A stretch of 23,906 nucleotides of DNA from CAZJHX01 sp964545715 (GTDB lineage: Bacteria; Myxococcota_A; UBA9042; GCA-2863065), in assembly GCA_964545715.1 (NCBI GenBank), contig CAZJHX010000161.1, positions 1-23,906 on the forward strand, given 5' to 3'. The notes under the pieces were generated by a model that did not search any database, was not told the origin of the DNA, and saw only the letters and a program-made list of their open reading frames with translations. Positions 15,511 to 23,284 of the stretch are shown in pieces (positions within the stretch are counted from its first letter, which is position 1; every line of letters begins with the position of its first letter). Both the position numbers and the translations under genes were made by a program.

Positions 15511-15530
15511 GATCAGCGTAGACGCTGATC
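15511..15530. promoter_or_regulatory. 20-base near-perfect palindrome upstream of the polyferredoxin gene
   Basis: Nine-base arms (GATCAGCGT / ACGCTGATC) flank a two-base centre. It overlaps the FNR-like site at 15526-15537, so the two could be competing or paired operators. It could also be a small terminator for the upstream lipoprotein gene, though no T-run follows on either strand. Confidence 0.45.
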
Positions 15531-15537
15531 CGGGTCA
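15526..15537. promoter_or_regulatory. FNR/CRP-like site TGAT-CCGG-GTCA
   Basis: This perfect TGAY-N4-RTCA match reads TGACCCGGATCA on the minus strand. Its 16-base context matches the site at 11361-11372 at 14 positions (TCCTGACCCGnnTCAG). A clear -10 box at 32 or 51 bp was not found. Confidence 0.4.
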
Positions 15538-15541
15538 GGAA

Positions 15542-16723
15542 CTACTGAAGCTGCATCATCATGTACAGGGTCTGCAGGTTGCAGCCCGTGCAGTAGTACT
15601 CCGGATCTTCGGGCACCGCCGGACCGCCGTTCATCCAGTGATGGACGATGCGCCCGTGGTCGTCCAGCAGGTGCGTCGCCACGAAATCCAGTACCAGCTC
15701 CAGCTCGTCCAGCCACGCGACCTCGCCGGTTGCGGTGTGAGCGAGCCACAGGCCGAGCATCAGGTAGTTCTGGCTGGACAGGGTCGTGTAGTTGGGGTCG
15801 GTCGCGCCCATGTATTCGGCGCTGTAGGGCGAGTGATAGTTGTCGCCGTCAGGGTCCTTCAGGGGCTGGATCCCGGCGAACAGCGTGCGGATCTTCTCGA
15901 TGTGCTGCGGGTCCGGATCCAGCTGATAGGCCCGCCCGTACGCCAGCATCATCGTGATGTTGGGGTACAGCATCAGGCGTGTGTCGTCGGGGGCAAACCG
16001 CAGCGCGCCAAGCTGCTCGTCAAAGGCGATCTCCCACACGTGCTTCAGGATGTCTCGGGCCCGCTGCAGGTGATGCTCGCGGTCGTGATCCGGATGCGCC
16101 AGCGCGTGCTCCAGGTGCAGCAGCGCCATAAACGACGAGATCGCCGTGGGCCCGTACGTGTTGGCGGCAAACGCGCCGACGTCCATCTCCAGGTAGTCGC
16201 CCAGCCCAACGGTCAGGCTGTCCAGCGTGATCATGAGCGTGTCGGCCGCCTCGTGGTACCGCTCGTCGTCCAGGTATAGCCCGGCCTCAAACAGCCCCAG
16301 CAGCGACATGGCCACCGTCTCCAGCTGCTCGACGGCCCCCAGCGTGTCGGCGATCGCGTCCTCCACGACCACCAGATTGCGCTCCAGCGCCGCAACTGCG
16401 CGGTCCTTGTGCGCCACATCCTGGGTGCGCGCCCACCAGGCCAGATCAAACGCAGGCCCATACATCGGGGCGTCGCCGTAGTGCTTGTGCCACTGCCCGT
16501 CGACAAAGATCTCCGGCGCCGCCAGCCTAGCGACCACCGCCTCCAGCATCGGCAGGTGTTTGTCGAACAGCGCGGCGCCGGGCGTCGGCTCGGTCGTGTC
16601 CGGCGCGTCCTCGATCGGCTCCGCGGTGTCGGCTGCCGCGGTGCTGCTTGTGTCCGGCTCCGGATCCACGACGCTGGTGCACCCGACCAGCAGCGCCGCC
16701 AGCGCCAACGTGGTTGCTCTCAT
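15542..16723 (-). CDS. Alpha-helical (toroid-type) lipoprotein, unknown function
   Basis: The protein has 393 residues from the ATG at 16723, chosen because GAGGAG precedes it and because it opens a short lipoprotein signal (MRATTLALAALLVGC). Longer upstream frames overlap the preceding gene. A 35-residue acidic Thr/Glu/Pro linker follows, then about 340 residues of amphipathic helices with aromatic and His-rich turns (WHKHYGDAPMYGPAFDLAWW, YLDDERYHEAADTLM, LMLYPNITMMLAYGRAY, NYHSPYSAEYMG). This resembles the alpha/alpha-toroid of GH88/105 or GH76-like enzymes, but I cannot see their catalytic motifs. The C-terminus has a CTGC pair (YYCTGCNLQ). It begins 14 bases after the GDPD/EEP gene, whose TGA runs into its ribosome site, so the two are almost certainly co-transcribed. 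Confidence 0.72.
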   Translation of the reverse strand: MRATTLALAALLVGCTSVVDPEPDTSSTAAADTAEPIEDAPDTTEPTPGAALFDKHLPMLEAVVARLAAPEIFVDGQWHKHYGDAPMYGPAFDLAWWARTQDVAHKDRAVAALERNLVVVEDAIADTLGAVEQLETVAMSLLGLFEAGLYLDDERYHEAADTLMITLDSLTVGLGDYLEMDVGAFAANTYGPTAISSFMALLHLEHALAHPDHDREHHLQRARDILKHVWEIAFDEQLGALRFAPDDTRLMLYPNITMMLAYGRAYQLDPDPQHIEKIRTLFAGIQPLKDPDGDNYHSPYSAEYMGATDPNYTTLSSQNYLMLGLWLAHTATGEVAWLDELELVLDFVATHLLDDHGRIVHHWMNGGPAVPEDPEYYCTGCNLQTLYMMMQLQ

Positions 16724-16737
16724 GGTGTCTCGTCTCC

Positions 16738-18699
16738 TCAAAACGTCGGTGTGACCACGGTGTCGGTCCCGGGCGTCGCCACCTCGTTGTCGCCCGTCTG
16801 CCACTGCTCGTCGTCTCGCAGCAGCTTGAACTCCACCGGGCCGCCGTCCCACTCGGTGAGCAGGGCGCGCCAGCTGCCGTCGTCCAGCCGCCGCAGCGGC
16901 CAGCCGGTCTCCCAATCCACGGGCGCCGTCTGCCCGCGCAGCGCTACGAAGTGCCCGTCACCCACGTCGACGGCCGTGTCGATTCGGGTCACCTGCAGGG
17001 TCTGAGCCGTCTGCGGCCCCAGCCCGACCAGGACGCCGGGGTGGTCCGACACGGGCGGATCGGTCAGCACGAGCGCCGCGTCCACGCCGCCCAGCGCGGA
17101 GCCCCGATGAATCATGACGTGGTCGATGCGAGAAGCCGCCAGCTCCGCGGTGGCGTCGACGTATCCAAACGAGAGCAGCGCCGAGTGCGTCTCGGATCCG
17201 GGCTTGGCGTTGAAGTCGCCTGCCACGATGACGTTGGCGGACGGGTCCGCGTCCACCAGCGCCGCCATCGCGATCTCTCGCGCCTGCGCCCAGCGCGCCG
17301 CCTCGTCGTCAAAGTCAAAGTGCACCGTGCAGACGCGCGCCGCCGGGTCGCCCACGGTGCCGCACAGCGACACGCGGGTCAGCGGCCCCTGAACGGCGTG
17401 TGTGATGACCGCCGGGTCGCTGATCGGTCCTTTGGCCAGCAGCGCCAGCCCTTCCAGCGCCTCGTCCGGCGTGCCCTCCCAGGCCACGTGCGCCATGGCC
17501 CACTGTTCGGTCCACCCGGCCCCCAGCGCGTCCAGCAGCAGCGCCGTCGCCGACTCCGCCTCGGTCTTGCAGGCCTCCTGCAGCGCCAGCACAGTCACGT
17601 TCTTGCTCTCGACCAGGTCCGCCACCGCCTGCATCCGCTCAGCGTTGGTGTCGTAGGGCGTGCCCTCGGTCTTGAGACAATGCAGATTCAGCGCCAGCAC
17701 GCGCTCAGGCTGCGGGTCCGGCGGTGGGTCCAGCGGCTGACCCGTCAGCACGCTCTCCAAAAGCGCCGGATCGTCGGTGATGATCCCGTCCACGCCCATG
17801 TCGATCAGCGCCTTCATCGTCTCGGCGTCGTTCACGGTCCATGGGTGCACGATTACGCCGAACTTGTGAGCCCGCTCCACGATCAGCGCGGTGGTGCTTT
17901 GATGCGGTGGCTGGGCGACCCACGCGGGCGGCTCGTAGTCCTCCAGCTCATCGGGGTCCATGGTCGCAAACAGCAGCATGTCGGCCACGCCCATGCCCGT
18001 GACCGCCTCTGGATGGCTCTCCCGCACTTCCACCAGCACCGAGTCGTCAAACGACGAGAACACGCCTCGCGCCGTCGCGCCGGCCTCGTCAAAGATCGCC
18101 ATCACGTCGGCGACGATCGACGGCGTGTGCTGCTTGAACTCCACGGTAAAGCAGGCCTGCGGATGGGCCGCCAGGATCTCCTCCAGCGTCGGCACCACCA
18201 GCCCTTTGCCGCGCCACGGATGGGTCTGCCCGCCGTCCGCGCTCCATGCGTATCCGGCGTCCAGCTTTCGCAGCGCCTCAAACGTCAGGGTGTTGATGTG
18301 CCCGGCCCCGTCCGTCGTCCGATCGACGGTCTCGTCATGCAGCGCCACTATCACGCCGTCGCTGGTGGCCCACAGATCAAGCTCCAACACGTCCGCTCCG
18401 ACGTCGACAGCGTGCTGATACGCCTCCAGCGTGTGCTCGGGCCGCAGCTTCTTGCCCCCGCGATGCGCCATGTTCAGCACCCCGCCCGAGAAGAAGCACC
18501 CGCCGCTGGGCCCGGGTTTGATGTCTGCGGTGTCCGGGGCGTCTTCGGTCGAGGTATCGGTCGGGGAGGCGGTGTCATCGACCGGCTGCTCGACATCCGG
18601 GACGTCATCGCCGGCGGGCGGCTGCTGCGTTGTCGCCTCGTCGTCGCCACATCCCACAACCAAAACGGTGACCACCACCACTGCCCACGCGATCTTCAT
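16738..18699 (-). CDS. Lipoprotein with GDPD, EEP phosphoesterase and CBM20-like domains
   Basis: The protein has 653 residues from the ATG at 18699, which opens a lipoprotein signal (MKIAWAVVVVTVLVVGC); an upstream ATG would spoil it. After an acidic linker, residues about 75-335 are a glycerophosphodiester phosphodiesterase: NMAHRGG, PEHTLEAY, DVLELDLWATSDG, LHDETVDRTTDG, and C-terminally WTVNDAETM and GVDGIITDDP. Residues about 345-570 are an endonuclease/exonuclease/phosphatase fold: LNLHCLKTEG, LQEACK, VAGDFNAKPG, SRIDHVMIH and SDHPG supply the metal and catalytic residues. The last 80 residues resemble a small starch-binding-like (CBM20-type) beta-sandwich (FVALRGQTAPVDWETG, GDNEVATPG). 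Both enzyme domains hydrolyse phosphodiesters and may act in turn on phospholipid head groups outside the cell; nucleic acid is an alternative EEP substrate. Confidence 0.85.
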   Translation of the reverse strand: MKIAWAVVVVTVLVVGCGDDEATTQQPPAGDDVPDVEQPVDDTASPTDTSTEDAPDTADIKPGPSGGCFFSGGVLNMAHRGGKKLRPEHTLEAYQHAVDVGADVLELDLWATSDGVIVALHDETVDRTTDGAGHINTLTFEALRKLDAGYAWSADGGQTHPWRGKGLVVPTLEEILAAHPQACFTVEFKQHTPSIVADVMAIFDEAGATARGVFSSFDDSVLVEVRESHPEAVTGMGVADMLLFATMDPDELEDYEPPAWVAQPPHQSTTALIVERAHKFGVIVHPWTVNDAETMKALIDMGVDGIITDDPALLESVLTGQPLDPPPDPQPERVLALNLHCLKTEGTPYDTNAERMQAVADLVESKNVTVLALQEACKTEAESATALLLDALGAGWTEQWAMAHVAWEGTPDEALEGLALLAKGPISDPAVITHAVQGPLTRVSLCGTVGDPAARVCTVHFDFDDEAARWAQAREIAMAALVDADPSANVIVAGDFNAKPGSETHSALLSFGYVDATAELAASRIDHVMIHRGSALGGVDAALVLTDPPVSDHPGVLVGLGPQTAQTLQVTRIDTAVDVGDGHFVALRGQTAPVDWETGWPLRRLDDGSWRALLTEWDGGPVEFKLLRDDEQWQTGDNEVATPGTDTVVTPTF

Positions 18700-18705
18700 C
18701 GGCGG

Positions 18706-18711
18706 ATAATA
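18706..18711 (-). promoter_or_regulatory. -10 box (TATTAT) for a leaderless GDPD/EEP transcript
   Basis: TATTAT on the minus strand, six bases (CCGCCG), then ATG at 18699; no Shine-Dalgarno sequence. It lies in the 32-base gap after the alpha/beta-hydrolase gene, so this gene may have its own promoter inside the run. Confidence 0.5.
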
Positions 18712-18731
18712 CCTGAACCGGGGGCTGCATC

Positions 18732-20672
18732 TCATGGGCCGATGATCGGCGGGGCGGTGCTGTGGTCCAGCAGCGTCTCAAAGAAGCGCTGCCACCGCTT
18801 GCGGGCGCGCGGATTCGACTGGCCGACGCTGTGGGGGCCGTCCACCCAGCGGCTGATTGCGGCCGTGCGCAGGCCGGCACGCGTGCGGATGTTGCCCTGC
18901 ACCGGTTCTTGGACCGGCTGCATATTGCGCAGCGTGAAGGCCAGGCTGTCCGCGCCCGGCGGGGCTATCGCTGGCAGCGCTCCTGACGCGGCCAGGGCCA
19001 TGGCGCCGATGTTGGGCGAGGTCGGGTCCGCGGTGCCCGACATGAAGACCAGGTGCTTGGGCGTGCCCCCGGGCGCCGGGTCGAACCAGCGGTGGGCGTA
19101 GTTCACCGGATCGGTGATGTCGCCTACCATCTGCACCAGGCTCAGCACCGGGTGGAAGCCGTCGAAGTCGTCCGGATGGATGCTCGCCAGCGCCCGCACG
19201 AGCAGCGCGAAGTCGGTGGGGTCCTTGCGCGCCAGCACCGTCTCGATGAGCACCCCGGACGTACCGTTGATCAGGCCGCCGACGACGCGCGGGTCGGTGG
19301 CAAACAGCAGCGCGCCGCTCAGGGCGCCGTGAGAGTGGCCGTAATAGGTGATCAGGTCTGGGTTCAGCCGCGCGATAGGCCAGAACGAGCCGTCCTCGAT
19401 CATCCGGATCAGCGTGAAGGAGTCGATGGCCGACTGAAGGAAGCCGGTGCGTCCGGCGTTGGGGTTCAAGAAGTTGAAGCTGTGGAAGCTCTCGTCGGTG
19501 CCCTCCACCCCGCGGATTCCGTGCAGCGGCTGATCCAGGCACAGCATCGCGTAGCCCAGCTTGGCTGCGCGTGGTCCGACGACCTTTGTGCACGTGCCGT
19601 TGCCGCCGCCGGTGCCGTGTCCGTAGATCATCACCGGGTAGCCGGCCGGTGGGGGCGGCGTGCGCGGGACCAGCACGCGCACCTTGATCAGCTCATCAAG
19701 CTGCACGATGGGCGCGCCGTGCATGTCGAAGCGGATGTCCCCGTCGGTGTTGTAGGGCTTGTCGCCGGCCTGATAGTTGGGCGCGTGGTAGGTCGCCACG
19801 CGCTGCTCGTAATACGTCTTTGGCTTGCCGTCCTTTATCGTCTCCAGGTGCGGCGCATCCATGGCTTGAAGCGCGTCGTGCACCGCGATCAGGGCGTCCA
19901 TCGGACGTGACGTGGTGAAGCAGGTCGCGGCCACCACCGCGGTGCGTTGGTCCTCGTCCAGCCAATCGGCCAGGGCGCTCAGGCTCGGCGCCGACTTCAG
20001 CGCCGCCACAAAGGCCGGGTTGGACTGGACAGCGCGCCCGTCGATGCCGTGCAGGTCCTCGGTCAGCACCGCGCACCACGTCGAGCCGGCGCGCATGGGA
20101 AACCCGGGGACAGGGCGGAGCATCAGCGTGTTGTCGGGCAGGTAGGGGTCTGTGCTCTGGGTGTGAAAGCGCGCGGTCAGGGGGACGCGCTCACCGCGGT
20201 GGGGGCTGTCGGGCGTCACGTTGACCAGACGGATCGAGGGCGCCGCGTCCTGCAGCGATGCCGCTGGTGTCGGGAACGTCGCCGGGTCCAGCGCCGCATC
20301 GAACTGAAAATAAACCGACCCGTTGAGCCCCCAGCCGCCCAGCGTCTGCTCCGCGACGGTGATGTACGCCGCCAGCACGTCCACGTCGTTGGGGTTGGGG
20401 AAGCCGGACAGGTTCAGCGTGCTGTTGAGCAACAGGTGCCGATCGGACGGCCACGGCGTGGCGGTCCAGTCGGTGGCGTCGGGCTCGTATCTGGGCATCG
20501 GGCCGGCCGCAGCAGCGCGCGCCGTGTCCGGGGCGTCCGGCGGCTCGGTGAGGTCCGGCGCTTCTGTCTCGGCCGGCACGTCAACAGCTGGCTGAGCATC
20601 CACAGGCGCAGCCGATCCGTCGCACCCTGCCAGCGCGAAGAGGATCGTCGCCAGGGTGCGTGGGTAGCTCAG
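18732..20672 (-). CDS. Lipoprotein alpha/beta hydrolase (lipase/esterase-like), probable CTG start
   Basis: No ATG, GTG or TTG lies before the lipoprotein signal, but the frame continues upstream of the first GTG (20603) through YPRTLATILFALAGC, a perfect lipobox. CTG at 20672, overlapping the TGA of the rubrerythrin-like gene (CTGA), is the likely start and gives 646 residues. Starting at GTG 20603 would delete the export signal. The hydrolase region has an oxyanion HG motif (MIYGHGTGGG, about residue 350), the nucleophile elbow YYGHSHGALSG with Ser447, FMSGTADPTSPN, and a probable catalytic His in DGPHSVGQS near the end. The long N-terminal half (STLNLSGFPNPND, PVPGFPMRAGS) is shared with large secreted bacterial lipases/esterases. 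It is probably outer-membrane anchored and acts on lipids or esters. The position after the rubrerythrin-like gene suggests translation by re-initiation. Confidence 0.78.
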   Translation of the reverse strand: MSYPRTLATILFALAGCDGSAAPVDAQPAVDVPAETEAPDLTEPPDAPDTARAAAAGPMPRYEPDATDWTATPWPSDRHLLLNSTLNLSGFPNPNDVDVLAAYITVAEQTLGGWGLNGSVYFQFDAALDPATFPTPAASLQDAAPSIRLVNVTPDSPHRGERVPLTARFHTQSTDPYLPDNTLMLRPVPGFPMRAGSTWCAVLTEDLHGIDGRAVQSNPAFVAALKSAPSLSALADWLDEDQRTAVVAATCFTTSRPMDALIAVHDALQAMDAPHLETIKDGKPKTYYEQRVATYHAPNYQAGDKPYNTDGDIRFDMHGAPIVQLDELIKVRVLVPRTPPPPAGYPVMIYGHGTGGGNGTCTKVVGPRAAKLGYAMLCLDQPLHGIRGVEGTDESFHSFNFLNPNAGRTGFLQSAIDSFTLIRMIEDGSFWPIARLNPDLITYYGHSHGALSGALLFATDPRVVGGLINGTSGVLIETVLARKDPTDFALLVRALASIHPDDFDGFHPVLSLVQMVGDITDPVNYAHRWFDPAPGGTPKHLVFMSGTADPTSPNIGAMALAASGALPAIAPPGADSLAFTLRNMQPVQEPVQGNIRTRAGLRTAAISRWVDGPHSVGQSNPRARKRWQRFFETLLDHSTAPPIIGP

Positions 20673-21298
20673 CGGCTCATCAGCTCGTTGAGCATGCGCA
20701 GATGCTCGGCCTCGTCCTCCTGGAACTCGGCGTACAGCGCGCGAGCTCGGGAGCCGACCGGCAGCGCGCTGGCTTGCTCGGCAAAGAAGTCTCGCGCTCG
20801 CCGCTCCAGCTCCGCCGCCAGCTTCAGGATAGCCGTGCTGTCCAGCGGCGGGTCAGTGTGGCCGTACACGACGAGCGCGGCCAGGCTGACCGCGTTGCGG
20901 GTCGGCGGCTCGAGCTTGATGTGAAAGCGCCGCTCCAGCTCCGCCAGGTGCTGACCTTCGATATCGCGAAGCTGGGTGAGCAGCTTGACCGCCGCCGGGT
21001 CCGTGGTCATCTCGGCCGCTGCAGCGTAGAACGCCGCGCCGCCCAGCTCGATCTCGCACGCTCGGCGAACGGCCTGCATGGCCTGGTCGTCAAGGGTTGT
21101 GCCGGCGGGTCGTTGTTCGGTCAGCGCGCCGCCGCACGTCTCGCAGTGGCCCAATGCCACGGCGAAAGCCACGCGGTTCGTGTCGCAGGTGCCGCAGTGA
21201 TAGACGGTCTGTTGCTGCGCACAGCAGATGTCGTCTTTAGAGGTGAGCGCACCGCCGCAGACGGCGCAGCCAGAAGTCGATGTGTTCGTCGTTGTCAT
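20669..21298 (-). CDS. Zinc-ribbon plus rubrerythrin-like (ferritin-fold di-iron) protein
   Basis: The protein has 209 residues from the ATG at 21298. An ATG 12 bases upstream lies inside the -10 box and is unlikely. Residues 8-60 hold Cys pairs of two zinc or rubredoxin-like ribbons (CAVCGG, CC, CGTC, CETCGG). Residues about 75-209 form a four-helix ferritin-like domain with the two-fold di-iron ligand pattern: ACEIELGG and DIEGQH in the first half, AAELERRARDFF and EDEAEHLRML in the second. Rubrerythrins reduce peroxide in the cytoplasm under low oxygen. Here the ribbon is at the N-terminus, the reverse of classical rubrerythrin, so electron transfer is uncertain. It leads a leftward run of lipoprotein genes. 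A leaderless -10 box and an upstream FNR-like site suggest oxygen- or NO-linked control. Confidence 0.8.
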   Translation of the reverse strand: MTTTNTSTSGCAVCGGALTSKDDICCAQQQTVYHCGTCDTNRVAFAVALGHCETCGGALTEQRPAGTTLDDQAMQAVRRACEIELGGAAFYAAAAEMTTDPAAVKLLTQLRDIEGQHLAELERRFHIKLEPPTRNAVSLAALVVYGHTDPPLDSTAILKLAAELERRARDFFAEQASALPVGSRARALYAEFQEDEAEHLRMLNELMSR

Positions 21299-21305
21299 GG
21301 GGCGG

Positions 21306-21311
21306 ACCATA
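21306..21311 (-). promoter_or_regulatory. -10 box (TATGGT) for a leaderless rubrerythrin-like transcript
   Basis: TATGGT on the minus strand, seven bases (CCGCCCC), then ATG at 21298; no Shine-Dalgarno sequence. Confidence 0.45.
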
Positions 21312-21353
21312 GCGTGCTTTTGTACGTCTTTTGACCGATACGCGGCCCGGTCA

Positions 21354-21365
21354 TGACCTGAATCA
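21354..21365. promoter_or_regulatory. FNR/CRP-like operator TGAC-CTGA-ATCA
   Basis: With its flanks it reads aTGAC-N4-ATCAa, very close to the FNR/DNR consensus. Its centre is 51 bp from the centre of the TATGGT box, placing it at about -61.5, the class I activator position for the rubrerythrin-like gene. It could also act on the divergent gene at 21479. Confidence 0.5.
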
Positions 21366-21478
21366 ACTCGGGGACAACAGTAGCGTCCCCGGCGCCGTTG
21401 GACCAGTCGGAATCGATCGCGCGGCCGGGATGTTGCCAGCCATGGGTTCGGTGGTTTGAGAAACCTGGGAGACTACAG

Positions 21479-23284
21479 ATGAAGCGGTGCACGAGTGTAC
21501 TTCTGGCGGGGCTGGTCACGCTGGCGATGACCATGACGGCAGGCGCCGATGAGGGGCCGGCGGACGTCGTCTCGTCGCGGATTAACAAAGTAACGGTTTA
21601 TTCGGACAGAGCGCGGGTCACGCGCAGCGCGGATGTGGGGCTGCGGCCAGGCGTCGCGATCTTTGCCTTCAAGAAGCTGCCCGGCTGGGTGGACGATGGC
21701 TCGGTGCGCGTCGCCCTGTCAAAGGGCGCGGCAGGCCGCATCGTGGATGTCCGGGTCAAGCGGGACTACCTGGCACGCACGACGGATGCGGAGTTTGCCA
21801 AGGCCGAGGCCGCGGTACAGACCCTTGCGGCAGAGGCCGCGGCGCTCAACGACGAGCTGAAGGTGCTGGACGCCCAGGCCAAGCAGATTGCGGCCATTCG
21901 CGCGTTTTCACTGGAGAAGGTCTCCAAGGACACCGTGCTGGGCAACGTCGCCGTCGAGGGCTACGCCAAGGTGGTCGGCTTTGTCTCACGCTCCTTGCGC
22001 GAGACCGCGAAGGCCCGCCGAGAGGTGCAGGCGCGCCGTGTGAAGCTGACGCCCGAGCTGGCCGCCCGTCAACGAAAGCTCGCCGAGCTCAAAAAACTCA
22101 CACAGCTCGAGGAGACCGCGGTGTTCGTGACGGTCGAGGGCGCCGGCAACGGGGCCGCGTCTATCGAGCTGACCTACATGCTGCCGGGCGCGACATGGGA
22201 GCCGACTCATGAGCTGCGCAGCGCCAAGGCCCGCCCGGACTCCGCCGAGGTGACGTCCTTTGCCGTCGTCACACAGGCCACCGGCGAGGACTGGGAGGGC
22301 GCGGAGATCGCGTTTGCCACGCAGTCGTCGCAGGAGAGCATTCGCATCCCCGAGCTGGAGGCGCTGACCCTGGGCGACACCGCCACCGCCACGCGCATCA
22401 TCAAGAGCCGCATCTCGTCGTTCAACCGCGCTCAGCAGGCCTTTCAGGGCCAAAACCGCATGTGGAACAAGCTGCAGCACCGGTCGATGACCACCCGTCA
22501 CGAGCAGATGTACGAGCAGAACTTCCACCTGCTGCAGACGGTGCAGACCAAGACGGTCCAGATCTTCCGCAGTCTGCAGAACCGAGGCACCACGGTGCAC
22601 TTCAAGGGCCAGGGTCGCCCGACGGTCCGCGCCGACGGCCAATCGGTTCGACTGCGCATTGGCAAAAGCAAGCTGAAGGCGACTCAGAAGATCGTCGCCG
22701 CTCCCGAGCAGTCGCTGAACGCCGCGCGCACCCTGGCTATGGTCAACTCCACGCCTCAGCCGCTGCTGCCGGGCAAGGTCGCGCTGTACCAGGACGGCGC
22801 CTTCCTCGGCATGACCGACCTGGACTTCATCGCCGAGGGCGAGTCGTTTGCGCTCTTCCTCGGCGTAGCCGACCAGCTGAAGCTCACGCGCGTGCTGGAC
22901 AAGAAGCACAGCTCCATCGTGCGGCGCACGCGCACGCGCATGAAGGTCTCGTATCTGGTGACGGTGGAGAACCTGTCCGACGCGCCCACGACCCTGAAGC
23001 TGGCCGATCGCGTGCCCGTCTCCCAGAACCGGGAGATCCGCATCGACCGCGTCAAGATAGAGCCGGGCGTGTCACCCGACTCCAAGGGCCTGGTCCACTG
23101 GTCCCTGGCCATGGCGCCGCGCGAGAAGCGCACCTTCCGCATCGCCTACCGCATCGAGTATCCGCCGTCGCTGGTCCTGCGCACACGGCGAGCCAGTGAG
23201 CGTCGTCGTCACCCGGCCGCGCCCGCCCCCGCCGCCGACGTTCGGCTGCACGAGAAGATCAAGAGCTTGGAGTCGATGCTTTAG
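21479..23284 (+). CDS. Secreted MuiA-type protein (DUF4140/DUF4139)
   Basis: The protein has 601 residues from the ATG at 21479, which has GGGAG 7 bases upstream and opens a cleavable signal peptide (MKRCTSVLLAGLVTLAMTMTAGA). Residues about 33-130 fit DUF4140 (INKVTVYSDRARVTRSADV, KKLPGWVDDGSVRVAL). Residues about 105-240 are a charged coiled coil. The rest fits DUF4139, a beta-rich domain (IELTYMLPGATWEPTHELR, YLVTVENLSDAPTTLKLADR, LVHWSLAMAPREKRTF, IAYRIEYPP). A Gln/Asn-rich insert near 325-375 (RAQQAFQGQNRMWNKLQHRS) interrupts the domain. The family is named for mucoidy inhibition, but its biochemical role is not established; a cell-envelope or extracellular role is inferred from the signal peptide. 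It is divergent from the rubrerythrin-like gene and is followed by a gene-free stretch. Confidence 0.82.
   Translation: MKRCTSVLLAGLVTLAMTMTAGADEGPADVVSSRINKVTVYSDRARVTRSADVGLRPGVAIFAFKKLPGWVDDGSVRVALSKGAAGRIVDVRVKRDYLARTTDAEFAKAEAAVQTLAAEAAALNDELKVLDAQAKQIAAIRAFSLEKVSKDTVLGNVAVEGYAKVVGFVSRSLRETAKARREVQARRVKLTPELAARQRKLAELKKLTQLEETAVFVTVEGAGNGAASIELTYMLPGATWEPTHELRSAKARPDSAEVTSFAVVTQATGEDWEGAEIAFATQSSQESIRIPELEALTLGDTATATRIIKSRISSFNRAQQAFQGQNRMWNKLQHRSMTTRHEQMYEQNFHLLQTVQTKTVQIFRSLQNRGTTVHFKGQGRPTVRADGQSVRLRIGKSKLKATQKIVAAPEQSLNAARTLAMVNSTPQPLLPGKVALYQDGAFLGMTDLDFIAEGESFALFLGVADQLKLTRVLDKKHSSIVRRTRTRMKVSYLVTVENLSDAPTTLKLADRVPVSQNREIRIDRVKIEPGVSPDSKGLVHWSLAMAPREKRTFRIAYRIEYPPSLVLRTRRASERRRHPAAPAPAADVRLHEKIKSLESML

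Noticed and set aside
16648..19101. 817-codon open frame on the plus strand
   Set aside because: It crosses three real minus-strand genes, has Arg/His-rich composition typical of antisense GC-rich frames and no recognisable motif.
21398..21478. Upstream ATG (21398) as start of the MuiA-type gene
   Set aside because: It would add 27 non-signal residues before an otherwise perfect signal peptide, and the ATG at 21479 has the ribosome site.
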